Shown here one piece after another: positions 1-8,762 of a stretch of DNA of 13,270 nt. The DNA lies in the NCBI GenBank assembly GCA_041745535.1, contig JBGTIS010000297.1, forward strand, positions 1 through 13,270, given 5' to 3'. The notes under the pieces were generated by a model. That model made no database searches, was not told the origin of the DNA, and saw nothing but the letters and a program-made list of their open reading frames with translations. Origin of the DNA: JBGTIS01 sp041745535 (lineage in GTDB: Bacteria; Bacteroidota; Bacteroidia; Cytophagales; Cyclobacteriaceae). Within the stretch, counting starts at the first letter, position 1, and each line of letters opens with the position of its first letter. The position numbers and the translations under genes are program-made.

Positions 1-728
1 ACTTCTCCGGAACCGCTCACCAGGAGGGCAATGGGACCAAACCCATCAATCCCTTCCTCTCCATCTACTGCACCGCCTATTTCACTACCATCATTTAAAA
101 AGGCACGAATGACATTTGCATCCATAAATACTTCAATCTGATTCCATTCACCTGATCGCAAATCGGTGTTGGGCCTTTCAATTGGTAAATCCACAGTGGA
201 GGTCGGGCGAGGAGGTATTCTATTATCTCTTCGAGCTGTTTCCTTATTTTCATTATCGGGAGGCGGGGCTATACGATACCATATACCTCCTGCCCCCCTG
301 AGTTGTTCACGTTCCACCTCCTTTCCCTGCGCATCAAGCGTTACACGATAAGGTAGCACCTCGTCTTTTATTGATATCAAGACTCCTTTCATGCCGGTTT
401 CTGTCTTTTCCATTCGGAATAATATGCCTGTTTCACTACCACCTGTACACTTGAATAAAGTACGAAACCCTACATCCTGATAAGCCCTGTCAAGCACAAG
501 CCAGCCCCCGGTAGCTCCGGGTTTTGCTGTCCCGGTTAGTTCACCATCCTGTGCGCGCCAATCGGCCTGTCCAAGCATATGCCAGCCGTCAAGGCTCCTT
601 CCCTCAAAAGTATAATCAGGAATGAAAGACAGGCTGGCTTTAAATTCACTTTCTTCAGATACTGACTGAGCGAAACAATGGCTCACCATTCCTGTTGTGA
701 TTAGTATGTAAAAAAGTAAGGGTTTCAT
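1..728 (-). CDS. Secreted DUF1080 (3-keto-disaccharide hydrolase / GH16-like) protein, C-terminus cut by window edge
   Basis: I translated this gene by hand from the ATG at 726-728; it stays open to base 1 (242 codons), so its C-terminus lies outside the window. Residues 1-20 form a signal peptide (Lys at 2, hydrophobic 4-16, likely cleavage after CFA at 18-20), so the product acts in the periplasm or outside the cell. From about residue 35 it follows the DUF1080 pattern: FEGRSLDGWH (41-50), GQADWRAQDGELTGT, GGWLVLD, then FRTLFKC and GILFRME. The fold is a concanavalin-like beta sandwich, and some family members cleave 3-keto-glycosides. A Pro/Arg-rich insert (around APPPDNEN to IPPRPTSTVDLP) precedes the last visible strands, which end in GPIALLVSGSGEV, usual near the end of this domain. 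It lies 79 bases after the PQQ dehydrogenase on the same strand and is probably co-transcribed. Family call good; substrate unknown. Confidence 0.85.
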   Translation of the reverse strand, partial: MKPLLFYILITTGMVSHCFAQSVSEESEFKASLSFIPDYTFEGRSLDGWHMLGQADWRAQDGELTGTAKPGATGGWLVLDRAYQDVGFRTLFKCTGGSETGILFRMEKTETGMKGVLISIKDEVLPYRVTLDAQGKEVEREQLRGAGGIWYRIAPPPDNENKETARRDNRIPPRPTSTVDLPIERPNTDLRSGEWNQIEVFMDANVIRAFLNDGSEIGGAVDGEEGIDGFGPIALLVSGSGE

Positions 729-807
729 TAGTTATTAAGGTTAGGGTAGAGTTTGTTAAATAATACTATTCATTTTTACTGGTCTAAAGCGCTATTTCAT
801 CAAGCTG

Positions 808-3130
808 CTATTGCGGCAATGCATAAACCATATAACCTCCCTGAGGAGTAGCACCATCGGGCTGATTTTCACTTTCACCACGCCCCCATCTGAAAGGCGA
901 TGTGGCACAAACCACCAGATAATGCCGACCATCGACCTCATACATGGCCGGAATCCCTTCAGTGGCTGCAGGCAAATCAGCCTTCCATAATACCTCGCCA
1001 TTATCAGCGTCAAAAGCATAAATTTTTCCGTCTTTGGCTGTAGAAAACACCAGTCCGGTAGAGGTTACAATCATCCCGTTACGCTGTGCACGGGGCACAC
1101 CCGTGTTTTCGCCACCTTCGGCAGCGGCATCCCGATCTTGTCCGATTGGTTTTCTCCATTTTATTTTACCTTCATTCAGGTCATATGCTACAATGGATGA
1201 CCAGGGAGGACTTATCAGGTAGGGGTGAGCCAGGCCCCAGCCCGGGGGGATATAGTAACGCACAGAAGGTGCGTCCACTCCATCCGGATACGGAATACCA
1301 AATCCTTTCTGTCCGAATCGTATATTGCGAGCTGGTCCGGTTACTTCCCGTAATTCCTGTCCACCAAGGGCGCCTCCTGATGCCACTACCGGTCCGGAGG
1401 GCATTTCGGGGTTGCCATCTGTTGCTTCAGCATTTTCACCACGCAGGTATCTGTACAGGTCTCCCAAAGCATTTTCGTCCAAATGCTGGAAGGCCGGCAT
1501 CTCGCCCCTGCCTGCGGTTGTTATCTGCTTGAATTCATTAAAATTTATCCGAGTGCCTAAATTAATCAGGGATGGTCCGACAGCACCTTCCTGGTTTTCA
1601 CCATGGCAGACCTGGCAGTTTTTCGCGTAAATATTCTGCCCACCGGCAATCTGTCCTTCCGGCGCAGGCATTTCTCCATTAGATGCTTCATATTTCTCCA
1701 TTTGTCCATAGAGTGAGGGCCAGTCTATGCTCAACACATACACCATCCCTTGTTCAGGATTGGATGCCGTGTTGCCCCAGTTAACACCTCCGACAGCTCC
1801 CGGCAAAGCCAGGGTTTCTTTTTTGTGCGAAAGTGGAATAAAAAAGTCGGTTTGCATGGCATCAATTTTTACTTTCCAGTCGGCTCGTTCTTCTTCTGTA
1901 AGAAAGAAGGGGGTAATGTCTTTTGAAGTCATGCCTTGCCTGGAGATAGGTGGGGGTAATGTAGGAAAAGGCTGCGTAGGCCATGCCTGTTCTCCCGGCA
2001 CCTCACTGGCCGGTACGGGCCGTTCCTCAATGGGCCACAGTGGTTCTCCTGTAACGCGGTCGAAGACGAACAGGAAACCATGTTTGGTAGCCACTGCCAC
2101 GGCATCCACTTTTTTTCCTTCGTGGTTTACGGTAATCAATTGCGGGGCTGCCGTTAAATCGTAATCCCACAAATCGTGGTGCACCACCTGATAATGCCAC
2201 AAACGTTTACCCGTGCGGGCATCCAGGGCCAGGATGCAGTTGCCAAACAAGTTACTGCCGATGCGGTCTGCCCCATAATAATCGTAAGTGGGGGAACCCA
2301 GGGGGTAGTAAGCAATTCCTCTTTCCACATCTACGGATATCTCTCCCCAGGTATTCGCACCTCCAATGTATTTATAAGCATCTTTCGGCTAGGTATCATA
2401 ACCAAATTCACCGGGTTGTGGAATGGTATGAAAGGTCCAGACCAGTTTGCCGGTTATCACATCAAAGGCACGAAGATAGCCGGGGGTAGACATATAACCC
2501 TCGCCGGTGGAGCCACCCAGTAAAAGCAGGTTTTCAAAGATTTTTCCTGGAGTACCGGATTGAGCACGGGTAATGGTATTGGGATCGCGGCCCATGCCCT
2601 GTCTTAAATCTACCAGCCCATTCTCTCCAAAAGATAAGATGGATTTTCCTGTCCGTGTGTCGATGGCCTGCAGATAGTTGTTGATCTGAAAGATCAGTCT
2701 TCTATCCTTTCTGTCCTCACTTTCCCAATAGTTAATGCCTCGGCGGGCTATCCCCTGCAGGTTGGCATGGATCCAGATTTCTTCACCCGAGCGGGCATCC
2801 AGGGCTACCAGCGAGTTGTTCTTGGCCAGCACATACATTACGGTATCTACCACAACAGGATTAAACTGGTAAGTCTGATCATCGCCGGTGGGATAAAACC
2901 AGGTTACATCCAATTGATTTACATTGGACTTATCGATTTCGTCAAGCACTACATATTTAGACTGGTCAGGGCTACCCCCATAATCTTTCCAGGTCTGATG
3001 CTGGGTGTTAGATGATTTCAGGTCTTGCCTGGCTTCCGTATTACATCCCATGCAAGCCATCAGCAGCAGGAATACGCTACAGGAGCTTAGCCAGAATTTT
3101 TTAAATTTAGATTTTTTTTTTTGAAGGCAT
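808..3130 (-). pseudogene. PQQ-dependent dehydrogenase with cytochrome c domain, interrupted by an in-frame TAG and a 5' homopolymer frameshift
   Basis: Two collinear open stretches, 2389-3060 and 808-2328, lie in the same frame and together encode one quinoprotein of the membrane/periplasmic glucose-dehydrogenase-like family (about 750 codons). An eight-bladed propeller carries repeated ALDARTGK.LW-type motifs and the signature HHDLWDYD (residues 294-301 counted from 3060). A class I cytochrome c domain is inserted, with haem motif CQVCH at 482-486 (bases 1603-1617) and probable axial Met in GEMPAF near 521. It should oxidise a sugar or alcohol and pass electrons to a respiratory acceptor. 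Codon 224 (2389-2391) is TAG, in a context reading GYDT-stop-PKDAYKYIGGANTWG, where relatives have Trp. The frame upstream of 3060 encodes a hydrophobic FLLLMACMGC lipoprotein signal, but its only ATG (3128-3130) is out of frame by one base across an A11 run. The gene ends in TAG as well. Family call firm; whether it is functional is doubtful. Confidence 0.85.
3112..3122 (-). other. A11 homopolymer run causing the 5' frameshift of the PQQ dehydrogenase
   Basis: The coding strand reads ATG CCT TC followed by 11 A and then TCTAAATTT. With 11 A the ATG frame stops after seven codons (M P S K K K I). With 10 A (or 13) it reads MPSKKKSKFKKFWLSSC and continues through FLLLMACMGC into the dehydrogenase, giving a basic N-region, a hydrophobic core and a lipobox Cys. 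No ATG, GTG or TTG lies in the dehydrogenase frame between the upstream TAA and 3060. A run this long is prone to replication slippage, transcriptional slippage and sequencing miscounts. Confidence 0.7.
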
Positions 3131-3409
3131 TTTTAGAGTCTCCGATTAGGATTGTTTATTATAACTTTATGTTAAATGTGGGCTACTTGGAATTAGCAAT
3201 TAACCAGATTAGGCGATTAGAGCTTGAGACTGATCAAACTTCCGGATAAGCTGTTTGCTTCATACCGCGAATACTGAACTGGTACTTTTAAAGGTAATTC
3301 GCGCGTGGTTAACTGTTCCTTCATGCTTACACCTCAGATCATAGTTATTCTACAGAAGTCAGGGTTAATTTCTCTTTAAGCAGGTGGACAAAAGTAATAA
3401 AGTACTCTT

Positions 3410-3535
3410 TGCCGGATGAGTGATATCGGCCGGCGCGGCGAATTCCGGCACCCGGTGGCCGGCACCCGGCATCCGCTTTATGGGACCTAGTGCGGCTACC
3501 GCCGGAATTCAGCCCAGCCTCATCAGGTCGGCTCT
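3410..3535. repeat. GC-rich structured element with nested inverted repeats and an 11-base direct repeat
   Basis: Perfect inverted 10-mers GAATTCCGGC (3440-3449) and GCCGGAATTC (3501-3510) enclose about 50 bases. Outside them, GCCGGATGAG (about 3411-3420) is partly complementary to CTCATCAGGTCGGC (about 3519-3532) with a four-base bulge. Inside, CCGGCACCCGG occurs twice in tandem (3445-3455 and 3459-3469). The block is much more GC-rich than the sequence around it. It could be a dispersed palindromic (REP-like) repeat or a structured RNA; I do not recognise a named family. Confidence 0.45.
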
Positions 3536-3590
3536 CTGACGGGGATACCTGAAAATTTATTTCCACTTACTTATAAAATCAAGGTGCTTT

Positions 3591-3640
3591 GAGAAAAACT
3601 AAAAGGGAAAAAAGCTATTTTATGCCTTTCTATTCCCTTT
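3591..3640 (-). terminator. Possible intrinsic terminator after susD
   Basis: Beginning 16 bases past the susD stop, read on the minus strand, AAAGGGAA (3640-3633) and TTCCCTTT (3609-3602) can pair over eight bases around a 23-base loop. They are followed by TAGTTTTTC. The stem is only moderately GC-rich and the loop is long, so the call is tentative. If real, it would separate susCD transcription from the downstream dehydrogenase. Confidence 0.35.
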
Positions 3641-3656
3641 CAATTATGGTTGAGAT

Positions 3657-5155
3657 TTAGTATCCGGTGTTCTGTGTAAGCAGTCCACCACTTAAATTGA
3701 TCTCCGACTGTGGTATAGGAAATATTTCATTGATACCATCGCGGAAGCCAGAACCTTTTGCTGTACCATATTTTTCAGCATAAGCCCGCAGTACTTGTCC
3801 TGCACGCCCCTGGCGAACCAGCTCAAAAAAGCGTTCGAATTCCTGTCCAAACTCAACGCGCTGTTCCTGCCAGATAATGGCTCTGAGTGCTTCCTTGTTG
3901 GTTTCTGTAATAGCAGGCAATACGTCAGGGTTTTCCCCTCTGGCACGTTCACGTATGCGATTCAGCGCGTTAAGCGCTGCCTGTGTATTTCCATTCTCAT
4001 TGGCTGCCTCAGCATACCATAACATAACTTTGCCAAGACGCATGTAGATGTCATCTCTGCCCGGTTGTAAGGCCCCACCCACTCTTTCATATTCAGGAAC
4101 ATAATATTTTTATTAAGATAGCCGGTAGGGGTATTTCCCACATTGGCAATAAGTCCGTCAGGCATCACATCACCTTCTTTGTAAACCGAACTGCTTAATC
4201 GGGGATCACCTTCTTCAAAAGCATCTACAAAATCCTGTGTAGGACAGTTAAAACCCCACCCATTTCTGGCCCTGCTGCCAAACACAATATTCAACTGATT
4301 ATTGGCTGGTTGTGCGCCCTGGTCGTTAAGGAATTGCGCCTGAAAAATATGTTCAACGCTATTTTCCCCATCTCGCAGGAACATGCCAAAGTAATCGGGA
4401 TCTAAAGCGTAGGTTCCCGAATTAATTACCTGCCCAAACATTTCTTCCGCCATTGGGAAATCATTCAAATAAAGATACACTTTACCCAAATAGGCCTGTG
4501 CCGCCCCTTTCGTAGCTCTGCCCTTATCTGTATCCGGATATTCTAGTGGCAAATCCTGAATAGCGTCTTTCAGGTCATTGATAATCTGCGCATACACCTC
4601 TTCTGTAGGGGTACGGGTTAATTCATAGGCCTCTACTTCAGAGCTAAGTACCAAGGGTACATCACCAAAAGTCTTTACCAGGTTGATATAGTACCATGCT
4701 CTTAAAAATTTAGCTTCAGCCAGATACTGAGATTTGAGGTCAGCATCCATATCAATACCGGATACGTTATCCAACACGAGGTTGGCCCGGCGCACACCTA
4801 TATATTGAGATGACCAGGCAAATCGGATCGCGTCATTATCAGAAGGGATATTAAAAAGAGAAACCTGCTGGGCATATAATTGATCAGAACCGGATTCACC
4901 GCCTTTCTCAGTATCATCGGAGGCCACATTGGCAAGTACCCAATGCATAAAACCACTATTTCCCCAGGCACCACAACACCAGTTATTTGCCGTAAGGGGT
5001 TGGTAGGCAGCGGTTACTGCTTTCGCGGCATCCACATCTGTTATATACGCATTAGATGCGTCGATTTGAGCCAGTGGTTGCTTCTCAAGGATATCCTCGC
5101 AACCAATTACCATCCAGCCTGTTAATGCGAATAATATAAATAGAACACGTTTCAT
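3657..5155 (-). pseudogene. SusD/RagB-family outer-membrane lipoprotein, frameshifted
   Basis: SusD proteins are surface lipoproteins that cap the SusC channel and help bind the ligand. Starting at 5155, residues 1-19 are a lipoprotein signal (basic start, hydrophobic core, VIGC with Cys19), followed by EDILEKQPLAQ, a common SusD start. TPR-like helices follow (AEAKFLRAWYYINLVKTFGDVPL; AYLGKVYLYLNDF). The frame is lost near 4107-4111: frame 1 reads GYLNKNIMFLNMKEW, while the neighbouring frame reads KYYVPEYERVGGALQPGRDDIYMRLG and goes on to MLWYAEAANENG, the conserved SusD C-terminal region, ending NTGY at 3657. Adding one A to the A5 run gives GYLNKKYYVPEYE and restores about 499 residues, normal for the family. 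It starts 82 bases after the SusC stop. Family certain; the shift is either true decay or an assembly error. Confidence 0.85.
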
Positions 5156-5237
5156 AATTTCAAATTTTTAATGTTTTATAAAATGGATGTAGAAAGACCA
5201 TAGCTACGACCCTCTACTTCATTAAGAGATATGGTTT

Positions 5238-8200
5238 TTATATTCCTAAAGTCAAGCCTAGGGTATAAATGCGAGGTACCGGATAATTTGTCTCGTCAAT
5301 GCCAATATACAGCGGGTTGCTGTCACGATTGGTTCCGATTTCAGGATCAAATCCCGGGTACTTTGTAAGGGTAAATGCATTCTGGATGGAAGCATACACT
5401 TTCAGATTGCGAAGTTTGATTACACTCTGAGGAATTTTATAGCCAAGCTGTATATTTCTAACCCTTAGGTAGGACCCATTTTCTACATAATATTCTGATG
5501 ACCGCATATTGTTATTAGGATCGTTGGTGGTCATACGGGGCACATCGTTGCTGGTGCCTGGTCCGGTCCAGCGATTGTCCCACACATTTTTGGTGTAATT
5601 AAAAAAGTTAGAGCCTTCTGTCCTGAATTTCATGGCCATATAAATATCATTGCCAGAAACGCCCTGAAGTTGCAATCTCAAATCAAATCCTTTATAGGAA
5701 AAGCTTGAATTTACGCCGTAGGTGAATTTGGGCCAGGGGTTTCCGATAATCGTCTGGTCATCCGCATTAATTACGTTATCTCCATTTAAGTCTTTGAATT
5801 TGATATCGCCGGGAGCTGTTCCTGTACTTTGAAACGCATGGGCATCAATTTCTTCCTGATTTTGGAACAAGCCATCAGTTTTCCATCCATAGAAGGAAGC
5901 GATGGGGCTACCCACTTCCGTAATATTAACAAGCCCTATAAAGCTCGCTCTGTAAAAAAACGCGGAGCCATTGTTACTTAGCTGGGTAACTTCGTTTTTA
6001 TTATGAGCAAAATTTCCGGAAATATTGTAATTAAAACCATTCGCGGTTGTATTCTGGTATCCTAACATTACCTCAAACCCTTTATTAACCACATTGCCAC
6101 CATTTACATAGGGCGATTCCTGTATGCCGGAATACTGAATCACCGGAACCTGTAACAGCATGTCGGTGGTTTTCTTATTATACCAGTCAAATGAAGCCGT
6201 AACTTTACCTTCAAATCCCATAAAATCAAATCCCAGGTTGGTTTCCTGGGTAGCTTCCCATTTCAAATCGGGGTTGCCTACGCCAATAGGTGCCTGCCCT
6301 CTTATTACCTGCTGTGGTCGTCCGAAAGTATAGTTAATATTGGGTGTAACTAAATTGGCAAAGGCATAATTGGGCAATGAGCTTTGGTTGCCCAATGAGC
6401 CCCATCCTCCTCGTAACATCAAATTGTTAAGCCAGCCTACGTTTTGTAAAAATGCTTCTTCTGATATTTTCCATCCCAAAGAAAAAGAAGGGAAGTAACC
6501 AAATTTATTGTTTTCACCAAATCTGGAGGAACCATCGGCACGGAAATTAACCGTAGTAAAATATTTGCCGCTGTAATTATAGTTCACACGACCTAAAAAC
6601 GAAAGAATTCCCCATTCACCTGCATCTCCTTCCACTCTGTTTCCCTGGGTTGAAAGATCCAGATAGCGCAGATTTGGGTTATCAGTAGCATTTTCGGGAA
6701 GTCCGGCCGCATATGCCGAGATAAATTGCATGTATGACTCCTGTGTGGTAATTCCACCCAGCAAATCAAAATTATGCTCACCAATAGCTTTTTGGTAGGT
6801 TAATGTATTTGCCCAGCTATATTCCCTGAAGCGGGTAGTCCTTTCTTCTAAATTCGCTACCAGATTTTGCGTTCTGGACGAAATAATGTAATAAGGATTA
6901 AAGATGGTGTTTTCAGAATAACCCAGGTTAAAATTAAACTGGGAATGAAATACAAGATCCTTCAACAGGGTAATATCCGCATACACATTTCCATTAATTA
7001 CCGGCCGTCTGGTATCATTATTTGTATAATGAATAGTGGCTAATGGATTGGTGGAATTTAACGAAGTGGGCGAATAGCCCCAGCCACCATCCGGCATTTT
7101 AACAGGCACTTCGGGATTGGCTGTCAAAGTATTACCCAGTACAGAGCCAAACTGAAATTCTGATATTTGCTCATATTTGGCTAAACTGCCCGATAAATTT
7201 TGTCCAACTTTTATAGCAGGGGTTATATTATGAGAAGAATTAATTCGGATATTAACCCTGTCAAACGAAGACCCTTTCACAATCCCGTCCTGGTTTTGAT
7301 AACCGCCGGAAAAATAAAATTTACTCGATTCACTACCTCCGCTGGCCGATACTGACACATCGGTCATCGGTGCTACACGAAAAACTTCATCCTGCCAGTT
7401 GGTACCTTCGCCCAAAGCATCGGGATTCGGGTAAATAGGGAGCTGCCCTGCGTTTACCATTCCTTCGTTATACAAAATGGCATATTCCCGTGCATTGGTC
7501 ATGGGCAATTGTCTTTGCATCTGTTGCCACCCCTGCGAAAAGTTCACATCTAACTGAGAAGCGCCTGCCTTGCCTTGCTTGGTTGTAATTAAAATTACGC
7601 CATTAGCACCTTGTGCCCCATAAATAGCGGCCGCACTGGCACTTTTCAATACCTGAATACTTTCAATTTGCTCAGGAACCAAATCCAGGGGATTCGCGTT
7701 TGGGTTACCATCCACCACATATAACGGTTCAGCATTATTGACGGTACCCGTTCCCCGAACACGAATTAGCAATCCCGAACCCGGGGCACCAGAGTTTTGT
7801 GGTACTTGTAGCCCTGCCACTTTTCCTTGTAAAGCCTGTCCGACCTGGATAATGGGTTCGTCTTCAATTTCCTTGGCACTCACCGAGCCGATGGCGCCTG
7901 TGACATCACTGCGTTTTTGAGTACCATAGCCTACCACTACAATTTCTTCCAGCGACTTGATGTCTGGTGTGAGGCCTACATTAATAGTATTTCGACCTTC
8001 AATGGCAATTTCCTGGGAAAGAAAACCAATGGAAGAAAAAACCAAAAAATTCTACGCCATCACTAACGTTGATGGTATATAAACCTTCTATATCTGTTAT
8101 TGTCCCATTAGAAGTACCCTTTTCAATGATGTTGACCCCCGGCAGTGGGTCACCGGTTTCAGCATCAGTTACCTTGCCGGTTACTGTAATGGCTATTTCT

Positions 8201-8598
8201 TCAATTACTTCCTCTACAGGAGATTCTTCCTTTACTTGCTTAAGCACATAAATATTTTCATTTATTCTTTTGAAGCTTAACTGGGTTTGTTTGGAAATCA
8301 TTACCAGCACAGTGGCAAGGGATTTCTTTTGTGCGGAAAGGGTTATTTTTTGCCGCTCATTAAAATTTTTGTGGTTATAGGCGAAATTAAATCCGGTGAG
8401 GTTTTCAAGCTCGTCAAATACACTGGTTAAACTTTCGCCCTCTACTTTTATAGAAACAATAATGTCGTTAATGCTTTGCCTCTGGCCCATAGTATTAACA
8501 GAAGCCATCAGAATAGTCATGGTGCAACACTGAAGTAAAATTCCATAAAACGCGAATTTCGACATAATCAATGTCTTTTTTAGTAAAGAGATTTTCAT
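5238..8598 (-). pseudogene. SusC/RagA-family TonB-dependent outer-membrane transporter with STN domain, frameshifted
   Basis: SusC proteins are 22-strand outer-membrane barrels that import oligomers or other ligands using TonB energy. From the ATG at 8598: an N-terminal hydrophobic segment (about 12-34), an STN domain (about 45-120), a carboxypeptidase-regulatory-like domain (TVTGKVTDAETGDPLPGVNI to GLYTINV), then plug and barrel. The STN domain is typical of transducing receptors controlled by a FecR/sigma pair, and fecR lies just upstream. The N-terminal frame derails after NVSDGVEF into FGFFFHWFSF. The next frame gives LVFSSIGFLSQE and continues through EEIVVVGYGTQKR, the plug (LYVVDGNP; AAIYGAQGANGVILITTK) and barrel to YTLGLTLGI. 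One base too many in the six-base run 8044-8049 explains this. The repaired length, about 1119 residues, is normal. An alternative ATG is at 8565. The ligand cannot be read from sequence. Confidence 0.87.
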
Positions 8599-8619
8599 AA
8601 CTTTGTAAAGTTAATTTTG
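8598..8619 (+). promoter_or_regulatory. Two TAnnTTTG (-7-type) promoter boxes on the plus strand
   Basis: TAACTTTG (8598-8605) and TAATTTTG (8612-8619) both match the Bacteroidota primary-sigma -7 consensus TAnnTTTG exactly. They point away from susC on the opposite strand. Neither has a clean TTTG -33 partner at the usual spacing, and the first overlaps the susC start codon. In such AT-rich sequence a chance match is possible. Confidence 0.35.
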
Positions 8620-8713
8620 TATAAAAATTAATTGAGTTAATCTCATCTTGGTGGAACGGTCAATTCTTTTAGATGAGGTAGAAATCAGGGCCGGCTTAGC
8701 CGGCCTTTCTTTT
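8620..8713 (+). ncRNA. Candidate cis-antisense small RNA opposite the susC leader
   Basis: The plus strand between fecR and susC has a plausible transcription unit of about 90-100 bases. TAnnTTTG boxes lie at 8598 and 8612. A possible first stem pairs CTCATCT (8642-8648) with AGATGAG (8671-8677). A strong terminator hairpin follows. No plus-strand gene lies upstream that the terminator could serve. The RNA would be fully complementary to the 5' leader of susC. Bacteroides polysaccharide utilisation loci are known to encode such antisense RNAs (DonS type) at this position, between the anti-sigma gene and susC, where they repress susC. The exact 5' end is inferred. Confidence 0.35.
8689..8713 (+). 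terminator. Strong intrinsic terminator on the plus strand between fecR and susC
   Basis: GGCCGGC (8689-8695), a TTA loop and GCCGGCC (8699-8705) form a perfect all-GC seven-pair stem, followed by TTTCTTTT on the plus strand. On the minus strand the stem is preceded by A-rich sequence but not followed by a T run, so it terminates best for plus-strand transcription. It may still act as a pause or attenuator hairpin for fecR-to-susC read-through. Confidence 0.55.
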
Positions 8714-8762
8714 GTTTGGTGTTATTTTTTCATTGGCAGACAGTTTTCAAAATTTATTTTTT

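Larger units (their letters stand above)
3131..3656. other. 526-base intergenic stretch between susD and the PQQ dehydrogenase
   Basis: No convincing gene is seen. The susD-proximal end holds a terminator-like hairpin (3602-3640). The middle (about 3410-3535) is the GC-rich inverted-repeat element. The dehydrogenase-proximal end is AT-rich and contains a TATAAT-like string roughly 35-40 bases upstream of the ATG at 3130, but no clear Bacteroidota TAnnTTTG box. A weak 7-base inverted pair, CGCGAAT (3266-3272) and ATTCGCG (3297-3303), is also present. The only ORF (3345-3566, minus, GTG start) is Arg/Gly/Pro-rich because it reads through the repeat element. I regard it as spurious. Confidence 0.5.

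Noticed and set aside
1086..1532. Plus-strand ORF of 148 codons
   Set aside because: It lies entirely opposite the PQQ dehydrogenase, whose motifs (including much of the cytochrome c domain) are clear; it is an antisense shadow.
2389..2391. TAG as a recoded (pyrrolysine-like or reassigned) codon
   Set aside because: The same gene also terminates at TAG (808-810), other window genes end in TAA, and the neighbouring homopolymer lesions point to decay or error.
3518..3535. CTGATGAG on the minus strand, resembling a hammerhead ribozyme core
   Set aside because: The matching CGAAAC core and a flanking three-helix arrangement are missing; downstream sequence reads GCTGAATTCC.
3345..3566. Minus-strand ORF of 73 codons (GTG start) in the susD-PQQ gap
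   Set aside because: Its Arg/Gly/Pro-rich composition comes from reading through the GC-rich repeat element; it has no domain, poor start context and no conserved-looking motif.
8599..8612. Possible susC -7 promoter box on the minus strand (TAACTTTA)
   Set aside because: It misses the last consensus base and abuts the start codon, leaving no room for a leader.
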